DNA from: Bombyx mori
Lineage: Eukaryota > Arthropoda > Insecta > Lepidoptera > Bombycidae
Reading direction: 5' to 3'
NCBI RefSeq assembly: GCF_030269925.1
Contig: NC_085130.1
Coordinates: forward strand, 8,506,501 to 8,570,500
DNA: 64,000 bases
Shown piece after piece: positions 27,251 to 39,119 of the stretch; the stretch's first letter is position 1, and every line of letters starts with the position of its first letter. A program made the position numbers and the translations under genes. Under the pieces are notes generated by a model. That model saw only the letters and a list, made by a program, of their open reading frames with translations, was not told the DNA's origin and searched no databases.

Positions 27251-27414
27251 GGCCGACTGAGTTTCTCGCCGGTTCTTCTCAGTGATCGCGTTTCCGATCC
27301 GGTGGTAGATACTGCGAAGCACTGCTCTTGCTAGGGTTAGTGTTAGAAACATCTACAGAATAGAGAGAGCCCCGTGAGTTCTTAACGCTACCTACTTAGG
27401 TAGATAAAAAAAAC
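27251..27414 (+). mobile_element. LINE 3' end, family C
   Basis: gccgactgagtttctcgccg, gcactgctcttgctaggg and gagccccgtgagttc, then an A-run. Confidence 0.65.
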
Positions 27415-28005
27415 GGGAGATATGAGATAGCTTTATCAAGTGAATAGTCTAAAGTCTTCGTTGCGGTAGATGTGAAGCCGGTGAGATATTGCCTTGTGCT
27501 AAAGAGACTAATTAAAGATAAACGAACTAACGCCTGACAATGCGAAATAGCAACCTTGAAGGAAAATTTACTGAGGATGGATTGGGAAACACAAAATAAA
27601 CATACTATTGAACTTCAAAACGTTCCATTCGCTTTTAATGTCAAAAGCTGAAAACTAAGTCAGTGCCTAATATGCTAAATACAGGCCAGCTTCGCCCAGA
27701 TCCTCTAACAGAAGACTAAGCTATAAGCGGAAGCGAGAAAACTTAAGACACACACGATTTTATAATTTCATAAATCATGGAGGTGTAAAAGATAAGACGC
27801 TCGATGTAATCGTATTGATTGATTCGACTGTGCCATTGTTCAAGTGCCTTAGGCAGGTACCATATGCGATATGTCGGCGCAACGTCACAATTTAGTTAAC
27901 TAAAAATAGTTAACCGTTTCCATAACCTTACGCATGTCAACAACTGCTTGAGACGGTATTCAAGAGAATTCATGACTAAGCTATCCGCATTTTGACGTAC
28001 AAAGC
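27415..28005. other. Intergenic DNA, nothing recognised
   Basis: No feature supported. Confidence 0.4.
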
Positions 28006-28247
28006 CCCGTCGCTTGCGACGAAGGGCTCGAGTGAATTAACCCACAGACACAGAGCAGCGAGTTTCTCGCTGGATCTTCTCAGTGGGTCGCGTTTCCCAT
28101 CCGATAGATTCTGCGAAGCGCTGCTCTTGCTAAGGCTCGTGTTAGCAGCACTCCCGGTTGAGCCCCGTGAACTCACCTACTAGCCCGGTGAATCTAGAAT
28201 AACCCCTTGAGGTTACTACAATTGGTAGGAAAAAACGAAAAAAAAAA
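28006..28247 (+). mobile_element. LINE 3' end, family C
   Basis: cgtcgcttgcgacgaagggc, gcgagtttctcgctgg and gaactcacctactag, then an A-rich tail. Confidence 0.7.
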
Positions 28248-28619
28248 CGCATAAAGCATTCCGTCTCAAGCAGTCGAACGGAGCGAAGCTCTCTGTTGCT
28301 ATCGCTGTACACTTGAAATGTAATAAATGGAATTCATTGGAAAAGTGAGTCTTAATTACTGTCACTATGGAAGGCAATGATAATGTCGCAGATGCCATTC
28401 TCGTCCTCATTACATTATAAACCCAAATCTTAAATAATTAACACTCCATAAGTTTTTGAATTAGACCGAACCATAACGTATTAGTCGGAGTCCCATATTG
28501 ATATGTTAATGGAGGCCGACGCGACACGGACTGATATTTTAATGGAGTCTGCTTTACATATCACTCGTCACTACGGATATTTACTGCTTACATGATGAAC
28601 TTTATATTCAATGGTCGAA
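28248..28619. other. Intergenic DNA, nothing recognised
   Basis: No feature supported. Confidence 0.4.
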
Positions 28620-30330
28620 TAGAGCTCGTTCGCTCTTTGTGCTCATGCTACACCGTACGTTACATACTATGCACATTTGTACGTAGTCTCACGACACTCG
28701 CTCCTGAGCTCTCATCCACCCGCTACCATTCAGCTCTGTGCTCCAGCACACCGCGCGTCACACACTGCGCTTGTCTGTACGTGGACTCACGACACTCGCT
28801 CCTGAGCTCTCATCCACCCGCTACCATTCAGCTCTGTGCTCCAGCACACCGCGCGTCACACACTGCGCTTGTCTGTACGTGGACTCACGACACTCGCTCC
28901 TGAGCTCTCATCCACCCGCTACCATTCAGCTCGTGCTCCAGCACAGCGCGCGTCACACACTGCGCTTGTCTGTACGTGGACTCACGACACTCGCTCCTGA
29001 GCTCTCATCCACCCGCTACCATTCAGCTCGTGCTCCAGCACAGCGCGCGTCACACACTGCGCTTGTCTGTACGTGGACTCACGACACTCGCTCCTGAGCT
29101 CTCATCCACCCGCTACCATTCAGCTCGTGCTCCAGCACAGCGCGCGTCACACACTGCGCTTGTCTGTACGTGGACTCACGACACTCGCTCCTGAGCTCTC
29201 ATCCACCCGCTACCATTCAGCTCTGTGCTCCAGCACACCGCGCGTCACACACTACGCTTGTCTGTACGTGGTCTCACGACACTCGCTCCTGAGCTCTCAT
29301 CCACCCGCTACCATTCAGCTCTGTGCTCCAGCACACCGCGCGTCACACACTACGCTTGTCTGTACGTGGTCTCACGACACTCGCTCCTGAGCTCTCATCC
29401 ACCCGCTACCATTCAGCTCTGTGCTCCAGCACACCGCGCGTCACACACTACGCTTGTCTGTACGTGGTCTCACGACACTCGCTCCTGAGCTCTCATCCAC
29501 CCGCTACCATTCAGCTCTGTGCTCCAGCACACCGCGCGTCACACACTGCGCTTGTCTGTACGTGGACTCACGACACTCGCTCCTGAGCTCTCATCCACCC
29601 GCTACCATTCAGCTCGTGCTCCAGCACAGCGCGCGTCACACACTGCGCTTGTCTGTACGTGGACTCACGACACTCGCTCCTGAGCTCTCATCCACCCGCT
29701 ACCATTCAGCTCTGTGCTCCAGCACACCGCGCGTCACACACTACGCTTGTCTGTACGTGGTCTCACGACACTCGCTCCTGAGCTCTCATCCACCCGCTAC
29801 CATTCAGCTCTGTGCTCCAGCACAGCGCGCGTCACACACTGCGCTTGTCTGTACGTGGACTCACGACACTCGCTCCTGAGCTCTCATCCACCCGCTACCA
29901 TTCAGCTCTGTGCTCCAGCACACCGCGCGTCACACACTACGCTTGTCTGTACGTGGTCTCACGACACTCGCTCCTGAGCTCTCATCCACCCGCTACCATT
30001 CAGCTCTGTGCTCCAGCACACCGCGCGTCACACACTGCGCTTGTCTGTACGTGGTCTCACGACACTCGCTCCTGAGCTCTCATCCACCCGCTACCATTCA
30101 GCTCTGTGCTCCAGCACACCGCGCGTCACACACTACGCTTGTCTGTACGTGGTCTCACGACACTCGCTCCTGAGCTCTCATCCACCCGCTACCATTCAGC
30201 TCTGTGCTCCAGCACAGCGCGCGTCACACACTGCGCTTGTCTGTACGTGGTCTCACGACACTCGCTCCTAGACTTTCATCGATTTATCACAATTCACCTT
30301 TTACCTTTACGCTTATCTCACACCTAACTC
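28620..30330 (+). repeat. 98 bp satellite array, about 16 units
   Basis: The word gacactcgctcct occurs 17 times from about 28692 to 30258, mean spacing 98 bp. Four units are 97 bp (cagctcgtgc in place of cagctctgtgc). Variant sites mark at least three unit types. The edge units (28620-28690 and 30270-30330) are strongly diverged. The many overlapping ORFs come from the repeat and are not genes. Confidence 0.95.
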
Positions 30331-30674
30331 TATGCTGACTATGTCTTATTCACTGGATTTAACATAAAAGTCCCCTCGTGTCATGTTTTACAAAAAGCTT
30401 CGCTATTTTTTGCGAATGAAGCTCCACCCTTGGCCGAGGACGATAAGGCGGCATCGTAACGCTTGTTAATTAACGTTTTTAACACGGTCAGCTGTCAGCT
30501 AGGGAGGAGAAACACCCGTTTATGTTTTTTTATCTTGCATATTAATATAATATCTTGTTGAGGCGGATATGATGTAAGTTTTCGTAATGCTAATATCTTA
30601 ATCATTTCAAAAGCGCCTTACTGTAACGATGTCATAGGTTCTAAGGTGTACATGTCTTAAAAATATAACACTTT

Positions 30675-31111
30675 TCTATACTAATATTATAAAGAGGAAA
30701 GATTTGTTTGTTTGTTTGTATTGAATAGGCTCCCAAAATTCCGGACCGATTTGAAAAATTATTTCTGTTTGGAAGCTACACTATTCCTGAGTAACATAGG
30801 CTATAAGCTTTTTTGAAAAGAATTAGGGATCTTTGCTAAAACTCCAATAATGTAAATCAAGGTGTAAAAAAATTACCTAAAATATTCTTAACATCGCGTG
30901 CGCTCCGAAATCTATTAATGATAGAATATAATAATGTACTACAACTTTGTAGAACACATTATTAATTACAAAAAGTGTCGCGACAGCATATGTCTAATAA
31001 TTATTGTAGTTATGCCGTAATAAGTGTTCTTTTATTAAAAAATATGAAATAACGTCAAATATCATTGAAATTTTTGTTAAAGACCCGAGCGGAGCCGGAG
31101 CGGGCCGCTAG
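30675..31111 (+). mobile_element. Nonautonomous Helitron
   Basis: Starts tctatactaatattataaag, then (tttg)n. It ends gcggagccggagcgggccgc followed by ctag, a GC-rich hairpin just before CTAG as Helitrons have. It carries no Rep/helicase coding sequence. Confidence 0.7.
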
Positions 31112-31161
31112 TCTGATATAAGTGCAAAAACTCATTGCATCAGTTCCATAATCAATTTATA

Positions 31162-31620
31162 TTACACCCCTACACTTAAGCTTACTAACTTATTGTTATC
31201 AAAAGGTTGAGCTTGTGTCTCTAAAGTGGCTGACAGAATCTCCAATGTATCATCAGTGACTTCTAGTTGACGCTTAAGCTCATAAATGTCTCGCGTCTGC
31301 CATTTACAGCAACAACAAAAATAAAATCCATAACGGACACAGCGCTACTACGACTGTTCAAATATTTTATTTGCTGATTCGTTAGAGCTTGAGTCTCAAA
31401 CAAGACTCGCGAGGCGACCCTCATCTAATTTCTCTTGAATTCCCTCCGAAAATAAGTCTTCTTAACAAAAAACCCGAGTCACGGAACTCTCCCTCAAAAG
31501 TACCGATGATGTTTCGACACTGACATTAACATGTTTATTTTGACGCGATCTCCTCGTGAACATGACCGGATACATTTCATTTAGTGGAAAAGTTAGAATC
31601 TTAGAGATTTTTTCAAGCCT
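31162..31620 (-). pseudogene. Decayed ORF of unknown family
   Basis: One minus strand frame runs about 150 codons with four internal stops. The coding-like parts include LNEMYPVMFTRRSRQNKH, a Cys cluster FYFCCCCKWQ and RDIYELKRQLEVTDDTLEI, ending at TAA 31162-31164. A CAG just before RDIYEL (31297-31299) could instead be a splice acceptor of a 44-codon terminal exon. The cysteine cluster followed by a charged helix suggests a membrane-protein tail or an old retroelement protein. Function unknown. Confidence 0.35.
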
Positions 31621-31796
31621 TTCAATTCGTTTTTGTTTCTTTTAACTTATATAAACAATTATAAATAAACACTTACCTATATATTTATACATGAAGCAAA
31701 AACTTTGTGTCCCGATTGTACGACAATTGCGCGGACGGAGGAGTATGAAATTTCCCAGACTTATAGAGGATATAGAGAAAAATATAGAGTGCAGAA

Positions 31797-31931
31797 ATCG
31801 TCGTGGCCTAAGGGATAAGACGTCTAGTACGATCATATGTAGCGATGTACCTTCGAATCCCGCAGGCGTGTACCAATTTTTCCAATGAAAAACGTACTTA
31901 AACAATGTTCACGATTGACTTCCACGGTGAA
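31797..31931 (+). mobile_element. Bm1 head (tRNA-like part) only
   Basis: gtcgtggcctaagggataag and cttcgaatcccgcaggcg are A- and B-box-like. It stops after gacttccacggtgaa, so it is 3'-truncated, the opposite of most copies here. Confidence 0.65.
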
Positions 31932-32053
31932 TACTACATATTTTGTTTGATTTAAAGTCTGTGGTCAAATTGAGAAGAGATCAATATTGTTTGTCTTTAA
32001 TATTATTTCTTTATAGTGTACCCTTGGCGAAATCTGTGATGATAGAAATAAAG

Positions 32054-32270
32054 TATTTTTTAATGATTGTTGGCTTAGTGGTGGCCCTGGGACCTGTCCA
32101 ATTTCACCAGGACAGGTGGGCGAACAAAGGCTCAGCTAGGAGGGGTGAGATTAGCTAACAACTGTCCGAAGGAAACCTTTTTTTTTTTAACGCTGGGGAA
32201 TCCATTTACGGATTATATTATGTAGACCTACGAACTCGAGAGCAGCTGCTTCGGAAATCAAGTCTTTGTC
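32054..32270 (-). mobile_element. Jockey-type LINE 3'UTR fragment, interrupted
   Basis: caccaggacaggtgggcgaa, aaggctcagctaggagggg and gctaacaactgtccg match the 3'UTR of the 36 kb element in the same orientation. About 50 bp of unrelated sequence starting with a T10 run splits it near 32175. Confidence 0.65.
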
Positions 32271-32350
32271 AATAGAACCTTATTAATGTTCAAAGCTATA
32301 ATTGAAATTGATAATTATAGTCAAATTTCGACTAGCAGCAGCAGTAAATA

Positions 32351-32420
32351 CTAGCACATTCTAGCACATACTAGCAAATACTAGCACACACTAGCACATA
32401 CTAGCAAATACTAGCACTAG
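32351..32420 (+). repeat. 10 bp tandem array ctagcacata-type, seven units
   Basis: ctagca recurs exactly every 10 bases from 32351, with units ending cata, aata, catt or caca. Each unit contains CTAG. Confidence 0.9.
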
Positions 32421-32798
32421 CAGTAAATAATATTCCGTCTTTTGACAGACGTTCGCTTCAAGTATATCTGCCCTGGAGTGATAACAAGTGGCTGCACACT
32501 GCGTAAATAATAAATACAATATAATTAGGTAAGAGGCGCGGGTCTGTTTGTTTCCATAACATAATGTTACGTGTTACAGCGCAACGGGTCGACGAAAGAT
32601 TTTCCTGTAGTGAAATTTGTTTGTTCTCTTTAGAACAGGACTTGCGTGGAGTAGGCAAGTAATACTATAAAAAATATTTTTATTTTGATTGAATTTCGCA
32701 GATTTTTTTATAAAGAGAGAACGATTTATTTTAATTCATTAACAGTAAATGAATTAATGAAAATACGTAATATCGATCATAAAAGCTATGGCAATTAA

Positions 32799-33012
32799 TT
32801 TTTATTGCTTAGTTTCGTGAGCGAGCTAACGTCCCACCTGATGTTAAGTGGTTGCCGGTTGGACATGTACAAACGTAAATTGCCGCCACCCTCATTGAGA
32901 TATGAACTTTAAGGTCTCAGTATAGTTACAACGGCCACCCTTCAAACCGAAACGCATCACTGCTTCACGGCAGAAATTGGCAGAGTTGTGGTACCTACCC
33001 GTGCGGACTAAG
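32799..33012 (-). mobile_element. Bm1 SINE, truncated
   Basis: tttttattgcttagtttcgt through gtacctacccgtgcggact. Confidence 0.75.
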
Positions 33013-33193
33013 AAATCCAATAGATGTCGCTAAAGTAATTAACGACCTAATTCGCTTTGTCCTTTTTCTCTCTCTACGGTCGAGTGCTTCGCGAGACGCT
33101 CTGTCTATTTTCTCACTCTCGCTCTTCCTAAATTGTATCTTTTCTCTCTAGCCGTAACGAAACTGTTGCGAGTTAATATGATCCACGACGCGC

Positions 33194-33420
33194 CTAAAGA
33201 AGTTTCACTTCAAAAATAAATAATCCTTTTTTTCTTTTTCTCCACCTCATCCTACTAGGTGGGGCGGCACAGCTAATTTTTCTCTTCCATTCTCTTCTAT
33301 CAGCCGTCATCTCAACACTCACTCCTCTCTCTCTCATATCGTCATTCACACACTCCATCCGTGTCTTCTTCGGTCGACCTCTTCCCCCTCTACCTTGCAC
33401 TACCATTTCCATACATCAAT
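33194..33420 (-). mobile_element. RTE-type LINE RT C-terminal fragment
   Basis: The minus strand reads GRGRPKKTRMECVNDDMRER, then RREWKRKISCA, a typical RTE-like C-terminus. Truncated. Confidence 0.65.
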
Positions 33421-33820
33421 CATTCCATCAAAAATAAATAATAAAAAACACAAAAGTTCGTATAACAAACCAACTCCACGCGGCTTTTGTTAATTTTCAT
33501 TACGCAGCTCGTTATAAGGGCAACTGCTAATATAAGACTTAGTTAATATTTCAGTGGAAATGCAGTAGTACATTTCTCGAAATTATATGCCTTTGTAGAA
33601 ATTATATGTTGGCGAGGTCGACTATGGCTCATGTGGGGTTTTACGGCTGCTCTAAGAGCCTATGGTACCTACGTATTATGATAGCAATTCAAAGGTCATC
33701 GTGCTGATAAAGGTAGGCTCAATTAATATCGACTCAGCAGTATGTTAGTATATTCAACAAGATTTGTATGAGAAAGCAGTAACATGCTTCATAAAACCAC
33801 AGCGTTGGTACTATTTTGCC
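33421..33820. other. Intergenic DNA, nothing recognised
   Basis: No feature supported. Confidence 0.4.
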
Positions 33821-34050
33821 TTTTTTTTATTACTTAGATGCGTAGACGAGCTCACAGTCCACCTGGTGTTAAGTGATTACTGGAGCCCATAGACATCTAC
33901 GACGTAAATGCGCCACCCGCCTTCAGATATCTCAAGTATAGTTACAACGGCTGCTCCACCCTTCAAACCGAAACGCATCACTGCTTCACGGCAGAAATGG
34001 GCAAGGTGGTGGTACCTACCCGTGCTGACTCACAAGACGTCCCTACCATC
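33821..34050 (-). mobile_element. Bm1 SINE, head missing
   Basis: ttttttttattacttagatg through cacaagacgtccctacca. Confidence 0.8.
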
Positions 34051-34316
34051 TATTTTTATCGCTAATCAGTCATGTGTTTCGTTTTGAATAGGTCACCCAT
34101 ATCGCCAGGTGGACAGGGGCATTGTCAGTGTTTGTAAGCACTTAATACCGGACGAGCTGCGAGATAGTTCGCCTATTTGCGCCATAAAAAGTAACCAGAG
34201 AAGGTAAACGCAGACAAAGATGTCACGCGTCAGTTGATTTTACAAATTGTTGCAATGTTCCGATTAAGAGTCAAAAGCATGTTAAAGCAAATAATAGTTT
34301 AAAAAAACTGACAAAT

Positions 34317-35041
34317 ACGCTTTTATAGAAAATCCAACTAAAAAATAGAATTTTTTTTTTTATAAATTCGTATTTTTTTTTTATTGCTTAGATGGGTGGA
34401 CGAGCTCACAGCCCACCTGGTGGTTACTGGAGCCCATAGACATCTACAACGTAAATGCGCCACCCACCTTGAGATATAAGTTGTAAGATCTCAGTATAGT
34501 TACAACGGCTGCCCCGCCCTTCAAACCGAAACGCATTACTGCTTTACGGCAGAAATATGCAGGGCGGTGGTACCTATTCGCGCGGACTCACAATAGGTCC
34601 TACCACCAGTAATAAAAATAGTGTAAGAAAAAATGATTTTATTGTAAAAAAGCGTGGGGTGCTTTTCAGGATATTATCAAAATAACCCTTCTACTCATAT
34701 CTGTTCATAAAATATTTATAACTACTGATACCATGCACCCCACGCTTTTTTTTTACAATAAAATCATTTTTTCTTACACTATTTTTAATTCAAATTTATT
34801 TTCTATTTTTTAGTTGGATTTTCTATAAAAGCGTATTATTTTGTTAGTTTTTTTAAACTATTTTTTAATTTTCATTTTTTTGTTAAAATTTCAATGTTTA
34901 TTCAATGAATATTGAATTGTCATCGGTCCTTAATAAGTATACCAAATTTCGAGTTAATCCAACGTTTTGAAGGGGTTCAAAATCATGTTCAAAGATTCCG
35001 TTACATACTAACATACATACGTCTGAAGCTAATAAAAGCGT
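34317..35041. mobile_element. Fold-back composite of the acgcttttat element with a Bm1 inside
   Basis: The 34 bp at 34317-34350 are the exact reverse complement of 34801-34834. The inner arms 34613-34662 and 34735-34785 also pair. The element then continues to a third end, ataaaagcgt, at 35041. It looks like the 386 bp element (21251) with an inverted partial duplication. Bm1 sits in the left arm. Confidence 0.7.
34373..34612 (-). mobile_element. Bm1 SINE inside the fold-back element
   Basis: attgcttagatgggtggacg to ggtcctaccaccagtaata. It breaks the left arm of the inverted repeat, so it inserted later. Confidence 0.85.
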
Positions 35042-35260
35042 ATTAAAATTACTACGCAGTCGTAGTGGCTTTAATTAAAATGCATTAATTTCATAATAAA
35101 GAGGTTCGGGTCGAGACTATTGCTCTTTCTCAATTCTAATTCGGACTAAGAGAATTAATTTACCTTGAGACAGCACTCCGAGGGATGAATTCATACGAAA
35201 AATGCAAAAGGAATATTTTTTACAGCTTTTTATTACAGTAGATTCGGCGGCAGATTTAAT

Positions 35261-35609
35261 ACCTGGTGGTAGGACCTCTTGTGAGTCAACACGGGTAGGT
35301 ACTACCACCCTCCCCTGCACTTTTACACCCGACGTCCGATCCCCTCCGAGGTCAGAACCCGGATGAGGTAGGGGGGGCTACCGCGGTCAACAAGGTACTA
35401 CCACCCTGCCTAATTCTCCCGTGAAGCAATAATGCGTTTCGGTTTGAAGGGTGAGGCAGCCGTTGTAACTATACTGAGACCTTATAACTTATATCTCAAG
35501 GTGGGTGGCGCATTTACGTTGTGGATGTCTAGGGGCTCCAGTAACCACTTAACACCAGGTGGGCTGTGAACTCGTCCACTCATCTAAGCAATAGAAAAAA
35601 AAGAAAAAA
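35261..35609 (+). mobile_element. Bm1 SINE interrupted by an 82 bp insert
   Basis: acctggtggtaggacctctt, then ggtactaccaccct (35298-35311), an unrelated GC-rich insert 35312-35393, the same 14 bp again (35394-35407), then the Bm1 remainder to aagcaatagaaaaaa. Confidence 0.8.
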
Positions 35610-36005
35610 GATTTTTTTTCTTTTTAGAGAGAGAGAATTATTCAGAATAATCTCTTGTTTCGAGGAGATGGTCACGACCCTCGGTATTGATGAAACCGAA
35701 GCGAGAAGTACATCGGACTCATTTAATGTTAAGTGCACGAGTGAACAAAGCTTCGCAATTAGTTGAAGATTATATGAAGTGTAAGTTACAATTACGAGTA
35801 TAATGAATGAATGAATGAATGATTTATTTTATTTCAGACAACAACAACAAGTCCATATGTGTGCATAATATCATTGAAACATACTTAAAATTACCAAAAC
35901 AAATCAAATAAAAAATACATTATTAAAAATAATTATCAGTTGAATACATTTCAAATATTCCATTCAACTGATACTTATATATATAGGTAATGATACTGAC
36001 TGACT
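35610..36005. other. Intergenic DNA left of the Jockey insertion
   Basis: Includes a gaatgaatgaatgaatga microsatellite (about 35803-35822). It ends with actgactgact (35995-36005), the probable target duplication of the element to the right. Confidence 0.6.
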
Positions 36006-36250
36006 TTTTTTTTTTTTTTTTTATGATTGAAAGTTTACTGGTGGCCCGAAGGCCTTTCCAGTTTCACCAGGACAGGTGGGCGAACAAAGGCTCAGACAAG
36101 AGGGGTGGGATTTGCTAACAACTGCCCGAGCGCCTCCGAAGGAGACCTAACAACTCAAGAGCAATTGTTTCGCGAATGAATCTACTACCGGATCGGAATC
36201 GCGACCCGCTGAGAAGATCCGGCGAGAAACTCAGCGGGCTGATGCATGGG

Positions 36251-39116
36251 TTAGGTTGCACGTCGACCTCTTTGTCGAGTTCGACGAGTACGGTTACCGG
36301 GGTCCCTAAGCCTGCCCCTAGTATTAGAGCTGAAGGCATCTAATGCAAAGGTTATTGGATCTGATGGATCCGTAAGGACGTGTCTAGGGCGTCGACGGTG
36401 ACTGGCTCCTGCATGATCAGGATTCGGGGAGTAGTCAGCGGCGGCAACGATAAGGCGATTATCATGACGCATAGCCTTATCGAAGTATCGTTCCGACGCT
36501 GACTTCATGTATTTCCGAATTGATTCGAGGCCCAGGTCGTCGTGTAGGTCAACGTTCCTCACGAACCACGGAGCCCCGACAGCTAACCTGCAAAAGCGGG
36601 ATTGTAGGGATTGGAGGGTGTCTATGTGTGTGCGGGCCGCGTGAGCGAACACCACACTCGCGTAAGTCATGACGGGCCTTATGCAAGTTTTGTAAAGTGT
36701 CACCTTGTTCCGAAGGGACATTTTACTCCGCTTACAGATCATGGGGTAGAGTCTACCGAGAATAAACGCGGCACGGTCACGGACTGATTTTATATGCGGG
36801 CGGAATGTCATCGATGCATCCAGGGTAACGCCCAGGTACTTGACCTTCCTGGCCCAGGGTATGGGTTGTCTAAAGAGAGTAATCGGGGGTGTGAGATTCC
36901 TCCTCCTAATCCGGGAGGAAATCCGTGTGGAGTTTCCCCTCTGAAATAGCACCGCAGTACTTTTCGCTGGGTTGATGTCTATGCGCCATTTTCGGAACCA
37001 CTGTCCTAGGGCTAGGGCTGCGCTCTGAAGCTTCTTCGCGATTAGGGACTTATTTCTACTAGAATAGTAAACAGTCGTGTCGTCGGCGAATAAAGCTAAA
37101 TGGGTCGGCGGCGACCGGGGAATATCGTTGACGAATAAGCTAAATAGGAGGGGTGAGAGGACAGAGCCTTGCGGGACTCCAGCTGTGAGAGGTCGTGGGG
37201 AGGAGCGGGTTCCCTCGACTCGATATCGAAAAGAGCGGTTCGACAAGAAGTCCCGTATGATGAGCACGAGACTATCCGGCACGCCCATGTTGAATAGTTT
37301 GAAAATCAAACCATTGTGCCAGACTTTGTCGAACGCTTTTGCGACGTCGAAGAAGAGAGCTCCCGTGTATAACGGTTTTGGTCGATTAAGCCCCACAAGA
37401 ATGTGCTCCGTGAGGCGGTGCACCTGTTGTACGGAATCCGAATTGTTCATCGATGAGAATGCCCTTGGATGAGACGAAGTCTCTGAGGCGTTTGTAGAGC
37501 AGACGCTCATACAGTTTGCCTAGAGACATGAGGAGGCTAATCGGGCGGTAGCTCGTCGGATGATTTTTTGGTTTACCGGGTTTATGTATGCCGATAACGT
37601 CCGCTTCTTTCCACACCGCGGGAAAGATACAGTTCGCCATAGCGGCATTGAAAATAGATGCCAACATCACGATGAGTTGGACGGGTAGAAGTTTAATAAC
37701 GCGGTTGGATATACCGTCGGAACCGGGAGCCTTGCGAGGACGTAGGTCTTTGATCAAGTCTTTAACTTCCATCGGGGTGACGGGTGGTAAAGCATCCGAG
37801 GGTGGCAAGGAGACTCTGCGTTCTACCTCATTGTCTACTAATTCTACATGAACAGGGTCCACGGATTGAGTGCTGGGCGTGCACTGGGTTTGCAATGTAT
37901 CGGCCAGCAGCTCTGCTTTTTCGTCATCATCGAACGCCGCGAGTCGGCCTGAGGGGCCTACGAGGGGGGGCATAGTTACTACCGTATCCGATTTGAGAGT
38001 ACGAGCTAAGCGGTAGTAAGACCTTTGGGAGGGCGCGAGTCCTTCTAAGAAATCAGACCATCTGGCATCTCGGACTTCGGCGATGCGAGACTTTACGTCG
38101 CGTTGTAGAGCACGCATTCGAATACGATTTTCCGCGGTAGGATACCTGTCGTAGGCGCGTATCGAGGCGTTCTTAGCTCTAAGGAGTTCCCTAATATCGT
38201 CGGACAATTTGAAGCGGTGAAGGAAGTCCTCCGCTACAACTTGTTTCGATGACCTATCTAATGTCGAGGTGATGTGTGACGTTAAGATGTCTATGGCTTC
38301 AGCGGTATCCTGAGGAGACGGGGTAGAGTCCGGGTTAAACGGGAGCGATGGTGGATCAGATTCAGCCAGGCTGATGCCCAGCGTGTGCCAATCCACCACA
38401 GTCCTCGTGACGGGAACGGAATCGGGAGCGCGACCGAGCTTCATAACGATGGGACGGTGGTCTGAATCTAACTCTGAAACTACTTCGATCGAGTGTAAGC
38501 GCAGAGTTACGTTTTTTAATAACGCTATGTCGAGTATATCCGGGCGATGCGCGATATTTAGCGGGTAGTGAGTCGGGGTTAGCGGAGCGACGATATCGAA
38601 GGCGAGATCATCGACTAACGCGTCAAGCCGCCTGCCATTCGGGGTTGTGGTGTGTGAGTTCCACCTGATGTGTTTACAATTTAGGTCGCCCGCCAGAATT
38701 ACAGAGCTCCCCATACCGAGCAGCGCCTCGATATCACTGCTTAGAACGATCTTATCCGGTGGAAGATAAACGGACGCGATAACGATCGGCGCGTGTCCCG
38801 TCAGTGAGATTCGGCACACTGATGCTTCGATATTAGCGAGCGCGGGAGGATCGAGCGGGACACAATGCAGGGCTCTTCTATAGTAAATGACGGTACCACC
38901 ACCACGGGCAGAGAGCCTGTCGTTCCTGACCATGTTATAGTTCGCGATTTTAGGGTCACGGCGCGCGGGCTTAAGTAGGGTCTCCTGCACTAAAAAGATA
39001 TCAATTTGATGGTCACGCAAAAAGTCAGAAACCTGATCACGTTGATTTGCGAGACCGTAAGCGTTAAAAAATCCTATCGTTACGGATAGGGGCTTTATTC
39101 TACTTATATACGCCAT
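36251..39116 (-). pseudogene. Jockey ORF2 (endonuclease-reverse transcriptase), frameshifted
   Basis: APE-type endonuclease motifs (QET, GDLNCKHIRW, SDHRP) lie in the N-terminal frame (37386-39116). RT motifs FDVAKAFDKVW, GVPQGSVLSPLL and LALFADD lie in the second frame (36251-37510). Relative to the copy at 60925, 17 bp are missing near 37427-37431, just after FGFRT. The frame shifts and ends in an unrelated tail. RT and endonuclease are thus separated. Confidence 0.9.
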
Positions 39117-39119
39117 TGA

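Noticed and set aside
28592..30327. A ladder of overlapping 70-150 codon ORFs
   Set aside because: All are the same frame of the 98 bp satellite. Length not divisible by three moves the frame each unit; no protein-like conservation.
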